62,357 bases of DNA from Actinomycetota bacterium (GTDB lineage Bacteria > Actinomycetota > Nitriliruptoria > Nitriliruptorales > JAHWKO01), in NCBI GenBank assembly GCA_019347855.1, contig JAHWKO010000003.1, forward strand, positions 1-62,357, written 5' to 3'. Positions within the stretch are counted from its first letter, which is position 1. Every line of letters begins with the position of its first letter. The translations under genes were made by a program, and so were the position numbers. A model generated the notes under the pieces. That model was given only the letters and a program-made list of their open reading frames with translations, was not told the DNA's origin and made no database searches. Shown piece by piece: positions 36,061 through 43,616 of the stretch.

Positions 36061-38135
36061 CTGCCGCGTGCCTCCGCCACGAGCCCATCCACGACCGCCG
36101 GCGGGATCACGACCTCGCCACCCACCAGGTGGAACCCATCGAGCACGAGGTTGACCTCGTGCACGTAGTCGGCGGTCGCGCTCGGGACACCCGAGCTGGC
36201 GACCAGGATCAGCACCCCACCGCGCACGGCGATCGCCGGTCCGGCGGCGAGCGCGTCGGGGAACTTCTCACCCGTCGCCACCCACGAGGTCGCCGGGTCC
36301 ATGCCGGCGTCCCGCGCGACCCGGCTGACCGCCAGTGACGTGCGGTAGCGGTCCTCGCCGGCGATCCGCGCCACGGCTTTGCCGGTCGCGTCGTCGATCG
36401 CCTCCTCTACCTGCTCGGACACGGCCACCTCACCGCCGATGATCGTGGCGGAGCGGCCGTCGAGGACGGCTGCGGTGGCGTCTGGCAGGGTCTCCGTGCT
36501 CACCAGCAGGATCGGACGCTGCTGGAACGACGCCAGCGGCGAGACCGATACGGCGTCCGGCCATCCGCGGCTCGGGTCCGGGTCGACGCCCTCGGTGACG
36601 TAGACCTCGTCCCCACCGAGGATGCGCGCGATGTCCGCGGCGGTGTGGAACCGCGTGTCTCCGCCGACGCGCGTGACGTTGAGCCCCAGGTCGTCCTCGA
36701 GGGTGGCGCGAACGGCCTCGGACAGGGCCTCGGTCTCCCCGAGCATCACCGCGTCGGTCGCACCGAGCTGATCGATCGCGAGGATGACCTCCTGGGGCAG
36801 CTCGTCGGTGTGGGACAGCAGGATCGGGGCGTCGAGGTCCGCGGCCAGCGGACCGCCAGCCAGCGCGTCGGCGTACCCGAACGCTCGGGCGATCACGACG
36901 GTGTCGGCTCCGGACGGGTAGGTGTCCAGCGCCAGCTCGACCGAGGTGGCGATGCGGTCCTCGCCGCCGTCTCGCTCGACCGCGAGATCCGGGCAGGACG
37001 GCTCACTGGTCGAAGGGACGGCTGTGCGGGACTCGGCCGGGAAGCTCAGTGTGAGGTAGGGCACGCGCTGCATGCCGATCACCGCTGCATAGGTCGCAGC
37101 GCCGTTCGGCTGAAGGTTCCCGTCATCGTCTGGCTGGAACGCGAAGGCGCCGCGTTCCGCGGGTTCGGCCTCGCACCCGAGCTGGAGCTGTCGAAGGGCC
37201 GTGAGCGGGGAGTCCTGGTCGATGTCCAACCAGGGACCGGTCGTCGGTGGCGCGCCGATCGCGACGAGCGCCTGGATCACCAGTGCGGTCGAGTTGCTGT
37301 CCGTCGCCCCGAACGCCGGTGAGAACCCCCAACCCCCGTCGTCGTTCTGGTGGGTGCGAAACCAACTGGTGGTGTCGTGGGCTGAGTCGACGCCGTGTGC
37401 GACGAGGGCCATCGCGGCCAGGGAGGTGCTGTTGGAGTCCGGCGTCGTGGACGTCACGGCATCCGTGTCGTCCACTGCGAGCTCGCACGTGCCGGCCTGG
37501 CGCTGCGCCTCTGACCGGTACGAAGGCCAGCCGCCGTCCGGGCACTGCTGTTCACGCAACCAGTCCATCGCGGACTGGTGCGGAGTCGCGCCGACGGTCG
37601 CGAGCCCGAGCAGCCCGAGGGAGTGGTTGAAGACCCGGTCGAACACCGTGCCCGTCCCGTACTGGCCCTCGTCGGGGCCGGTGGTCTGTCGCGTGTCCCG
37701 GATCCGCTGGACGAGGTCGCTCTCGTTCCCGGCTGTCCCGAAGCTCGTCGGGTCGTCGCCCGCCGCATCGGCCAGCAAGGCGACGTAGCCCAGGGCTCCC
37801 GGGTTGTCACCGGTGCCGTCATTGACGTAGCCGTCGTAGTTCTCGCGGACGTACCGCAGCGCACGGTCGAAGGCGTCGCCACCCTCGCCGGCGGCAGCGA
37901 GGGCAAGGGCGGCCTGGACGGCGTTGCCCACCTCGCCGGAGAACCCGTTGGTCACGGCGCCGTTCGCCGCGACCTGCTGGGCGACCCAGTGGGCCCCGGT
38001 GCTGGTTGATGCCTCGACCTCGGCTGCGGGCAGCCCCCACGAGGGGACGGCCAACGCGAGGGCCGTGATGATCCCGAGCGCGGCGGCCAGCAGCCGCCTG
38101 CCCCGGGGCGTGCGTGTTGACGTCGGTGATCTCAT
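36057..38135 (-). CDS. Secreted alpha/alpha-barrel (transcobalamin-like) protein with cell-wall-binding repeats 2
   Basis: 692 residues. A signal peptide ends near residue 35. Residues about 45-340 form an alpha/alpha-barrel of prenyltransferase/squalene-cyclase-like repeats (QQCPDGGWPSYRS, HQNDDGGWGFSPA, NSTSLAAMALVAHG), the fold of intrinsic factor and transcobalamin. Residues about 385-690 are three cell-wall-binding repeat 2 units (GGEDRIATSVELAL, GGDTRFHTAADIAR, AGEDRYRTSLAVSR), expected to hold it on the wall. A cobalamin riboswitch lies just upstream and an ECF B12-type transporter follows, so it probably captures corrinoids. SD GGAGG before ATG 38135. Confidence 0.85.
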   Translation of the reverse strand: MRSPTSTRTPRGRRLLAAALGIITALALAVPSWGLPAAEVEASTSTGAHWVAQQVAANGAVTNGFSGEVGNAVQAALALAAAGEGGDAFDRALRYVRENYDGYVNDGTGDNPGALGYVALLADAAGDDPTSFGTAGNESDLVQRIRDTRQTTGPDEGQYGTGTVFDRVFNHSLGLLGLATVGATPHQSAMDWLREQQCPDGGWPSYRSEAQRQAGTCELAVDDTDAVTSTTPDSNSTSLAAMALVAHGVDSAHDTTSWFRTHQNDDGGWGFSPAFGATDSNSTALVIQALVAIGAPPTTGPWLDIDQDSPLTALRQLQLGCEAEPAERGAFAFQPDDDGNLQPNGAATYAAVIGMQRVPYLTLSFPAESRTAVPSTSEPSCPDLAVERDGGEDRIATSVELALDTYPSGADTVVIARAFGYADALAGGPLAADLDAPILLSHTDELPQEVILAIDQLGATDAVMLGETEALSEAVRATLEDDLGLNVTRVGGDTRFHTAADIARILGGDEVYVTEGVDPDPSRGWPDAVSVSPLASFQQRPILLVSTETLPDATAAVLDGRSATIIGGEVAVSEQVEEAIDDATGKAVARIAGEDRYRTSLAVSRVARDAGMDPATSWVATGEKFPDALAAGPAIAVRGGVLILVASSGVPSATADYVHEVNLVLDGFHLVGGEVVIPPAVVDGLVAEARGS

Positions 38136-38204
38136 GATGTGCCTCCTGCTCGGCCCGGGTTGCCGGTCCGAGCCGCGGAGGCTGCCGACGCCCGGGCTCC
38201 CAAC

Positions 38205-38345
38205 CGCTGTCCACGACGGTCGACGTGGAGCCTCGACGCAAGCGGGCGGTGTTCCGGCTCACCGATCGGCTCTCAGCCGATCTGGTCTACGGTTGCGGGT
38301 CAGCGCCGGACTTGGACCGGCTTCCCCGACCGCGTGCGTGGCGAT
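38205..38345 (-). promoter_or_regulatory. Cobalamin riboswitch
   Basis: On the minus strand the conserved core spans 38284-38326: GGGAAGCCGGTCC, AAGTCCGGCGCTGACC, CGCAACCGTAG, i.e. the B12 box. Downstream, GAGCCGGAACACCGCC (38245-38260) matches the second conserved block (GAGCCAGGAGACCTGCC). The region before the next ATG can form stems (GCTCGG/CCGAGC) next to the ribosome site, so control of translation is likely. Outer boundaries are approximate. Confidence 0.88.
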
Positions 38346-38349
38346 CGCA

Positions 38350-38355
38350 ACCCTA
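38350..38355 (-). promoter_or_regulatory. Candidate -10 box (TAGGGT) of the riboswitch transcript
   Basis: TAGGGT lies just 5' of the riboswitch and overlaps the TAG stop of the S-component gene, so the downstream gene can be transcribed apart from the ECF operon. Confidence 0.4.
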
Positions 38356-39159
38356 CACGGGCGACGGGACGCGTCCAGCCTCGAGCGGGGCGAGCTCGAC
38401 CTCCGGTTCCAGACGCCCCGCGAACCGACGCATGCTGCGCAGCAACGCACGCCCGGTCAGGGCGATCAGCACCGCGTTGGTGAGCGCCCCGGCCGCGTCC
38501 CACGGCAGCGACGTGACCACGTAGAAGGACCGGTAGCGCGACAGCGTCTCGATCAGCGAGGCGCCGGGGAGGTACGACAGCGGGCCGGCGTCCACCGCGA
38601 ACGGCCAGAACCACAGGTTCATGATGGCTCCGAACACGAACCCCCAGACCCACCCGTAGACGGCGAGGACGGACACCTCCGCCCAGGCCGGCAGCTGGCC
38701 GGTGAGGCGTCCGAGGATCCCCGCGCCGCCTCCCATCCACCCCAGCGCGAGCATCTGGAACGGCAGCCAGGGACCGACCCCGCCCGTGAGCACGGCCGAG
38801 AGGGCCATCGCCGTCAACCCGAGCAGGAGACCGAACCGTGGCCCGAACGCGGCACCTGCCAGCACGACGAGGAAGAAGATGCCGCTGCCACCGCCGGGGA
38901 GGTCGAGGAACCGGAGCAGGCCGGCACTGGCCGACAGCACGCCGAGGAGGGCGACCGTCGCCCCGTTCATCCGTCCCTGGCGCAGCTCGACGACCAACGC
39001 CACCACGACCAGGCCCGCGACCGCCGCTGCCACGAGCGGGGCATCCAGCCCGTGCGGGGATGCGGGCAGCACGTCCGACGGCACGAAGAACGGCCACAGG
39101 AACGCCCCCGCCCCGACGACGAGCATCGCGGCGTAGACGGCGCCGGCCCGGACCGTCAT
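38353..39159 (-). CDS. ECF transporter S component, probably cobalamin-specific (CbrT-like)
   Basis: 268-residue membrane protein with six or more helices. GVGPWLPFQMLALGWMGGGAG and NLWFWPFAV are motifs of the CbrT/cobalamin-precursor S-component group. It would bind the vitamin for the ECF module made by the two upstream genes. ATG 39159 overlaps the ATPase stop (ATGA). The riboswitch directly after it supports B12 as the substrate. Confidence 0.85.
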   Translation of the reverse strand: MTVRAGAVYAAMLVVGAGAFLWPFFVPSDVLPASPHGLDAPLVAAAVAGLVVVALVVELRQGRMNGATVALLGVLSASAGLLRFLDLPGGGSGIFFLVVLAGAAFGPRFGLLLGLTAMALSAVLTGGVGPWLPFQMLALGWMGGGAGILGRLTGQLPAWAEVSVLAVYGWVWGFVFGAIMNLWFWPFAVDAGPLSYLPGASLIETLSRYRSFYVVTSLPWDAAGALTNAVLIALTGRALLRSMRRFAGRLEPEVELAPLEAGRVPSPV

Positions 39160-40742
39160 CGGCCGCGCTCCTCGTCGACGGCGGCCGCGACCTCCTCGAC
39201 GGTGAGGAAGGGCGGGACGACCCGCAGGACCTGCGGCGCGAACAGCGAGCCCGACAGCACGTCCCGCGCGGGTCCGGCCGCGACGACCTCCCCGTTCCCC
39301 AGCACGACCGCGCGGCTGGCGATGCGCGCGGCCAGCTCCACGTCGTGCGTGGCGACCACCGCGGCTCCACCGGCCGCCGTGTGCTTCGCGAGGGATCCCT
39401 CGAGGGCGGCGCGCCCCGCCGCGTCGATCCCCCGGGTCGGCTCGTCGAGCAACAGCACCTCGGCGCCGCCGACCGCGACCGCCGCGATCGCGACCCGCTG
39501 CCGTTCACCGCCGGACAGGCTGCGGGGGTGGCGATCGGCGAGCTCGGTCAGCCCGAAGGTGGCCAGGGTGCGGTCGACCGCCGAACGGTCGTCCTCCCCG
39601 AGCAGGCGGAGGGTCTGCTCGAGCTCGGCCCGGACCGTCGGCGCGTACAGCAGCGTGTTCGGATCCTGAGGGACGTAGGCGACCCGCCCGCGCCGGGTCA
39701 CCTCGCCCCGCCGTGCTTCGAGCAGGTCCGCGAGGACCCGCAGGAGGGTGGTCTTCCCGGAACCGTTGCGGCCCATCAGCACCACGACCTCGCCCCGGTG
39801 GGCCACCAGCGCGGCGCCCCGCAGCACCGGACGGCCTCCCAGGTCCACGTCGACCCCTGACGTGCCGACCAGCATCTCGCCTGGGGCAAGCTCGGGGTCC
39901 GGAGGTGGGCGGCCCGGCGGCGCACCCTGCTGGCGCGCCCGCGCTCGCGCCTCGCGGACGGTGAGCGGGCGGGGCTCCCACCCGAGGAGCGCCCCGAGCT
40001 TCGTGACCTCGGGCGCGCCCTCGTAGTCCACGAGCACGTCCTCCGGAGCGCCGATCGCGTCGATCCGTCCCTCCTCCACGATGACCGTGCGATCGGCCAA
40101 CGGACCCGCACGTTCGAGCCGATGCTCGGCCATGAGGATCGTCGTCCCCAGGTCAGCGTTCAGTCGCGCGACCGCCGCGAGCACGTCGTCGGCCCCCTGC
40201 GGATCGAGCTGGGAGGTCGGCTCATCCAGCACCAGACAGGTGGGTGCGGCCGCCAGCGCCCCGGCGATCGCGCACCGTTGCCGCTCACCGCCGGACAGCG
40301 TCCCCGGGGACCGGTCGCGCAGGTGGGCGACACCCAGGGCGTCGAGCACCTCCTCGACCCGCCGGCGCATCGTGACGGGATCGACCCCCAGGTTCTCGAG
40401 GACGAACGCGACATCGTCCTCGACCCGGTCAACGACGAACTGGGCCTCCGGGTCCTGGTGGACGAACCCCACCACGTCGGCGAGGTCCCGTGGGCGGTGC
40501 GTCCGGACGGACCTGCCGGCCGTCACCACGTCGCCCTCGAGCCGGCCACCGGTCGAGTGCGGGACCAACCCGTTCGCCATCCGCAGCAAGGTGGACTTGC
40601 CCGAGCCCGACGAACCGGTCACCAGCAGGATCTCGCCGGTCCGGACCTCCAGATCCACCCCCGACACGGCTGGTTCCGCCTGCTCGGGGTAGCGGGCGCC
40701 CGCGCCCCGGTACGAGATCGCTCCCTGCCTGGGGTCGGTCAC
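39156..40742 (-). CDS. ECF transporter ATPase, A1-A2 fused
   Basis: 528 residues with two ABC ATPase domains in one chain: Walker A GSSGSGKST and GRNGSGKTT, signatures LSGGERQRCAI and LSGGERQRVAI, Q-loops HQDPEAQ and PQDPNTL. It powers vitamin uptake. Fusion of EcfA1 and EcfA2 is usual in actinobacteria. GTG 40742 overlaps the EcfT stop (GTGA); GGAGG 7 nt upstream. Confidence 0.92.
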   Translation of the reverse strand: MTDPRQGAISYRGAGARYPEQAEPAVSGVDLEVRTGEILLVTGSSGSGKSTLLRMANGLVPHSTGGRLEGDVVTAGRSVRTHRPRDLADVVGFVHQDPEAQFVVDRVEDDVAFVLENLGVDPVTMRRRVEEVLDALGVAHLRDRSPGTLSGGERQRCAIAGALAAAPTCLVLDEPTSQLDPQGADDVLAAVARLNADLGTTILMAEHRLERAGPLADRTVIVEEGRIDAIGAPEDVLVDYEGAPEVTKLGALLGWEPRPLTVREARARARQQGAPPGRPPPDPELAPGEMLVGTSGVDVDLGGRPVLRGAALVAHRGEVVVLMGRNGSGKTTLLRVLADLLEARRGEVTRRGRVAYVPQDPNTLLYAPTVRAELEQTLRLLGEDDRSAVDRTLATFGLTELADRHPRSLSGGERQRVAIAAVAVGGAEVLLLDEPTRGIDAAGRAALEGSLAKHTAAGGAAVVATHDVELAARIASRAVVLGNGEVVAAGPARDVLSGSLFAPQVLRVVPPFLTVEEVAAAVDEERGR

Positions 40743-41818
40743 GGTCGTACCTCCGCCACCGGATCGGGCCGACCGGCGAGACCGGTACCCACGGCCGGCG
40801 TGACGAGCGCGAGCAGCGCCAGCACGACCACCGGGTCCAGCTCGGGCCATCCGGTGCCGGCGACCCACCGCAGGCTGGACTCACCCGTGGCGGACAGCAC
40901 GGCCACCGTGGCGGGGGCGATCGTCGCGATAGCGGCAACGGCGAGGTCACGGGGGCCGGGGCGGCGCTGGCGGTAGCGGGGGCGACCGGACGCGCGCGAG
41001 ATCGCCGCGATGGCCCCCGCGACCGCCACGGCGCCGACCAGGCCCAGACCGGCGGCGACCGGTCGCGCCCGCCCCACCAGCGCGGCGAACGCCCCGGCCA
41101 GCGTGATCAGACCGGCGAGCGCGAGCCAGCCGGCGCGGCGCTCGCGTCGGCTCGCCCCGCCGTGGGCGAACCCGCGGGCATCCATGGAGGCTGCGAGGTC
41201 CATCGCGCGCTCCATGCCGCTCTCGAGCACCGGTACGACCATCCGGAGGATCCGCCCCCGCCGGACGACGCGGCCGCCGGTCCGCGCCCGGTCGCTCTCG
41301 GTCGTGGCTCGGATCGCCGCGATCGTGGATGGGACGAACGCGAGCCCGACGGTGACGACCAGGCCGAGCTCATGGAACGCGCGGGGCGCGGCGCGGACCA
41401 GCTGGTGGTGCGAGACCACCGCGTTGAACGCCCCGAACACCGCCACCACGCCCACGATGACGAGCCCCTCGGCCGCGCTGCGTAACACCACCTCGCCGAC
41501 GATCGGCCCGCCGACGGTGAACCCACCGAGGATCGTCGGCAGGGTCAGAGCGGGCAGGGTGAACAACGTCGTCCCGTCGCCGTGGAACGTGAGTCCCGTG
41601 AGCACGACACGCACACCGGCGAACACCACTCCGACCGCGACGAGGACCGGGAACGCCCGTCCCAAGGGTCCGCCCTGCCCGTGGGTCTCGACGACGAGCG
41701 CGGCGATCGCCACGATGACCGCCACGTACGCCGGGTTCGGGGCGAGCTGCAGGGTCACGAGCCCGGCGAGCGCCCACCAGGCCCAGGTGAGCGCGTGCAG
41801 AGCATCCCGCTCGTGCAC
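40739..41818 (-). CDS. ecfT: ECF transporter T component (EcfT), with N-terminal extension
   Basis: 359 residues. Multiple helices and the coupling motifs MDARGFAHG (ARG motif 1) and SDRARTGG (ARG-like). At 359 residues it is longer than the usual 260, with extra helices at the C-terminus. GTG 41818 has AGGAGG upstream. It starts 18 nt from the divergent DUF4430-like gene. Confidence 0.85.
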   Translation of the reverse strand: MHERDALHALTWAWWALAGLVTLQLAPNPAYVAVIVAIAALVVETHGQGGPLGRAFPVLVAVGVVFAGVRVVLTGLTFHGDGTTLFTLPALTLPTILGGFTVGGPIVGEVVLRSAAEGLVIVGVVAVFGAFNAVVSHHQLVRAAPRAFHELGLVVTVGLAFVPSTIAAIRATTESDRARTGGRVVRRGRILRMVVPVLESGMERAMDLAASMDARGFAHGGASRRERRAGWLALAGLITLAGAFAALVGRARPVAAGLGLVGAVAVAGAIAAISRASGRPRYRQRRPGPRDLAVAAIATIAPATVAVLSATGESSLRWVAGTGWPELDPVVVLALLALVTPAVGTGLAGRPDPVAEVRP

Positions 41819-41836
41819 CGTTACCCTCCTCGTCCC

Positions 41837-42730
41837 ATGACTCGGATCTCCCACCGCGCGGCGCTCGTGGTCGTGCTCACCCTCGTGATCGCTTCGATGC
41901 TGACCGCGACGCCCGCCGGCGCCACCGCACAGCATGCCGCAGGACTGGTCGTCGACACGGGCGACCGCGTGGTGACGGTGTACGTCGAGTTCTCCGAGGA
42001 CACCATCACCGGCGAGGAGCTCCTCCGCCGAGCCGACGTGGACGCCGTCTTCGCCGAGTACGGCTCGCAGGGCACGGCGGTCTGTTCGATCCTGGGCGTG
42101 GGCTCGCCGAAGGAGGACTGCTTCCGTGAGGCGGAGCAGCGCGGCACGTACTGGAACTACTCGCGGGCCGAGGACGGGGACTGGCAGCGGTCCGGCCGGG
42201 GGGTCTCGTCGACGACGGTCGAGCACGGTGACGTCGACGGCTGGGCGTGGGGATCGAGCGGGACCGAGCCCCCGTACCACAGCTTCGAGGAGATCCGCCG
42301 CCAGCACGCCCCGGAGCCCTCCCCCACGCCGAGCTCGACCGCTCCGCCTCCCTCCGATCCCGCTCCGGGCGAGGGTGAGGCGCCGCCGAGCTCCCCGAAG
42401 CCATCGCCGACGGCGACGGCTCCGACGATCGTCGCGGATCGCGCGACCCCTCCGCAGGAAGCGACCGGTGAGCCGGCTGGCCAGCCCGTCACCGAGGCCG
42501 CCCCGGACATCGACCCGTCAGCCACCTCTCCGGCGGATCCCGACGATCGTGCCGTCGACGAGCCGTCGCCGACACCGACCACCGACGCGATCCTGGCCAC
42601 CGACGAGACCGCCGATCGGTCGCGCAGCGCGATCGCGCTCTCCCTGTTCGTCCTCGTCATGATCGGGCTCGTCGGCGCGATCGTCTGGCGCCGACGGACG
42701 GGCACCTCGGGGGCCGGCAGGGGCCGTTAG
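41837..42730 (+). CDS. Membrane-anchored surface protein with DUF4430-like domain
   Basis: 297 residues. Signal peptide (ALVVVLTLVIASMLTATPAGA), a beta-rich domain about 30-150 (VTVYVEFSEDTITGEELL, YWNYSRAEDGDWQ, HGDVDGWAWGSS), a Pro/Ser/Thr stalk (about 155-260) and a C-terminal membrane helix (LSLFVLVMIGLVGAIVW) with basic tail. The domain resembles DUF4430, which is the C-terminal domain of intrinsic factor and transcobalamin. It diverges from the ECF operon. The 3' end overlaps the TAGCGT box for the next gene. Confidence 0.75.
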   Translation: MTRISHRAALVVVLTLVIASMLTATPAGATAQHAAGLVVDTGDRVVTVYVEFSEDTITGEELLRRADVDAVFAEYGSQGTAVCSILGVGSPKEDCFREAEQRGTYWNYSRAEDGDWQRSGRGVSSTTVEHGDVDGWAWGSSGTEPPYHSFEEIRRQHAPEPSPTPSSTAPPPSDPAPGEGEAPPSSPKPSPTATAPTIVADRATPPQEATGEPAGQPVTEAAPDIDPSATSPADPDDRAVDEPSPTPTTDAILATDETADRSRSAIALSLFVLVMIGLVGAIVWRRRTGTSGAGRGR

Positions 42731-42750
42731 CGTCGTCTCGATCCGAGACG
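42728..42750 (+). promoter_or_regulatory. -10 box (TAGCGT) and 5' hairpin of the AKR gene
   Basis: TAGCGT (42728-42733) partly formed by the TAG stop of the previous gene, then CGTCTCG/CGAGACG (42734-42750), 7-bp arms with loop ATC, before AGGAG at 42751-42755. Confidence 0.4.
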
Positions 42751-42761
42751 AGGAGACGGCC

Positions 42762-43577
42762 GTGGAACACCTGGAGGTGCAGGGCTTCGCGATCCCGAAG
42801 CTGGGGTTCGGCACGTGGGAGCTCACGGGCGACGAGTGCTACGACGCCGTGCGTCACGCGTTGGAGCTGGGCTACCGGCACATCGATACGGCCCAGGCCT
42901 ACGGCAACGAGTCGGAGGTGGGGCGCGCGATCGCGGACAGCGGCGTGGACCGCGATGACCTGTGGGTGACCACCAAGATCTGGCGCACGAACCTGCGACC
43001 GGACGACGTGCGCCGCTCGACCGAACGCAGCCTGCAGGAGCTCGGGCTCGACCAGGTCGACCTGCTGCTGATCCACTGGCCGTCCGACGAGGTCCCTCTC
43101 GAGCAGACGCTCGCGGCGATGGACGACCTGCGCGAGGCCGGTCGGACCCGCGCGATCGGGGTCAGCAACTTCACGCCCACGCTCGTCGAGGAGGCGCTCG
43201 GCCTCGCTCCGATCCTGTGCGACCAGGTGGAGTACCACCCCTACCTCGCCCAGACGGAGCTGCGCGACCTGTGCGTCCAGAACGATCTGATGCTGACGGC
43301 CTACTCGCCCCTGGCCAAGGGTCGCGTGCCCGGCGACGAGACGCTCGAGGAGATCGGGGACGCCCACGGCAGGAGCGCGGCTCAGGTCGTCCTCCGGTGG
43401 CTCCTCCAGCAGGACAACGTCGTTGCGATCCCGCGTTCGTCGTCAGCGGATCACCGCGAAGCCAACCTCGACGTGTTCGACCTCGAGCTCTCGGACGACG
43501 AGATCGGCCGGATCGACGATCTGGCCGGCGGCCGGCGCTTGATCGACCCCGCGTTCGGACCCGACTGGGAGGCCTGA
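42762..43577 (+). CDS. Aldo/keto reductase (2,5-didehydrogluconate reductase type)
   Basis: 271 residues: GYRHIDTAQAYGNE (Asp, Tyr), VTTKIWRTN (Lys), LLIHWPS (His) and IPRSSSADHREANL for NADPH. This is the DkgA/DkgB-type AKR, different from the AKR at 32551. Broad carbonyl reduction expected. GTG 42762 has AGGAG 6 nt upstream. Confidence 0.9.
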   Translation: MEHLEVQGFAIPKLGFGTWELTGDECYDAVRHALELGYRHIDTAQAYGNESEVGRAIADSGVDRDDLWVTTKIWRTNLRPDDVRRSTERSLQELGLDQVDLLLIHWPSDEVPLEQTLAAMDDLREAGRTRAIGVSNFTPTLVEEALGLAPILCDQVEYHPYLAQTELRDLCVQNDLMLTAYSPLAKGRVPGDETLEEIGDAHGRSAAQVVLRWLLQQDNVVAIPRSSSADHREANLDVFDLELSDDEIGRIDDLAGGRRLIDPAFGPDWEA

Positions 43578-43603
43578 TCCCCGGAGGCACCGCACGTCTG
43601 GAG

Positions 43604-43609
43604 TACCGT
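43604..43609 (+). promoter_or_regulatory. Candidate -10 box (TACCGT) for a leaderless histidine kinase mRNA
   Basis: Ends 7 nt before GTG 43617; no Shine-Dalgarno. Confidence 0.45.
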
Positions 43610-43616
43610 GCCGCTC

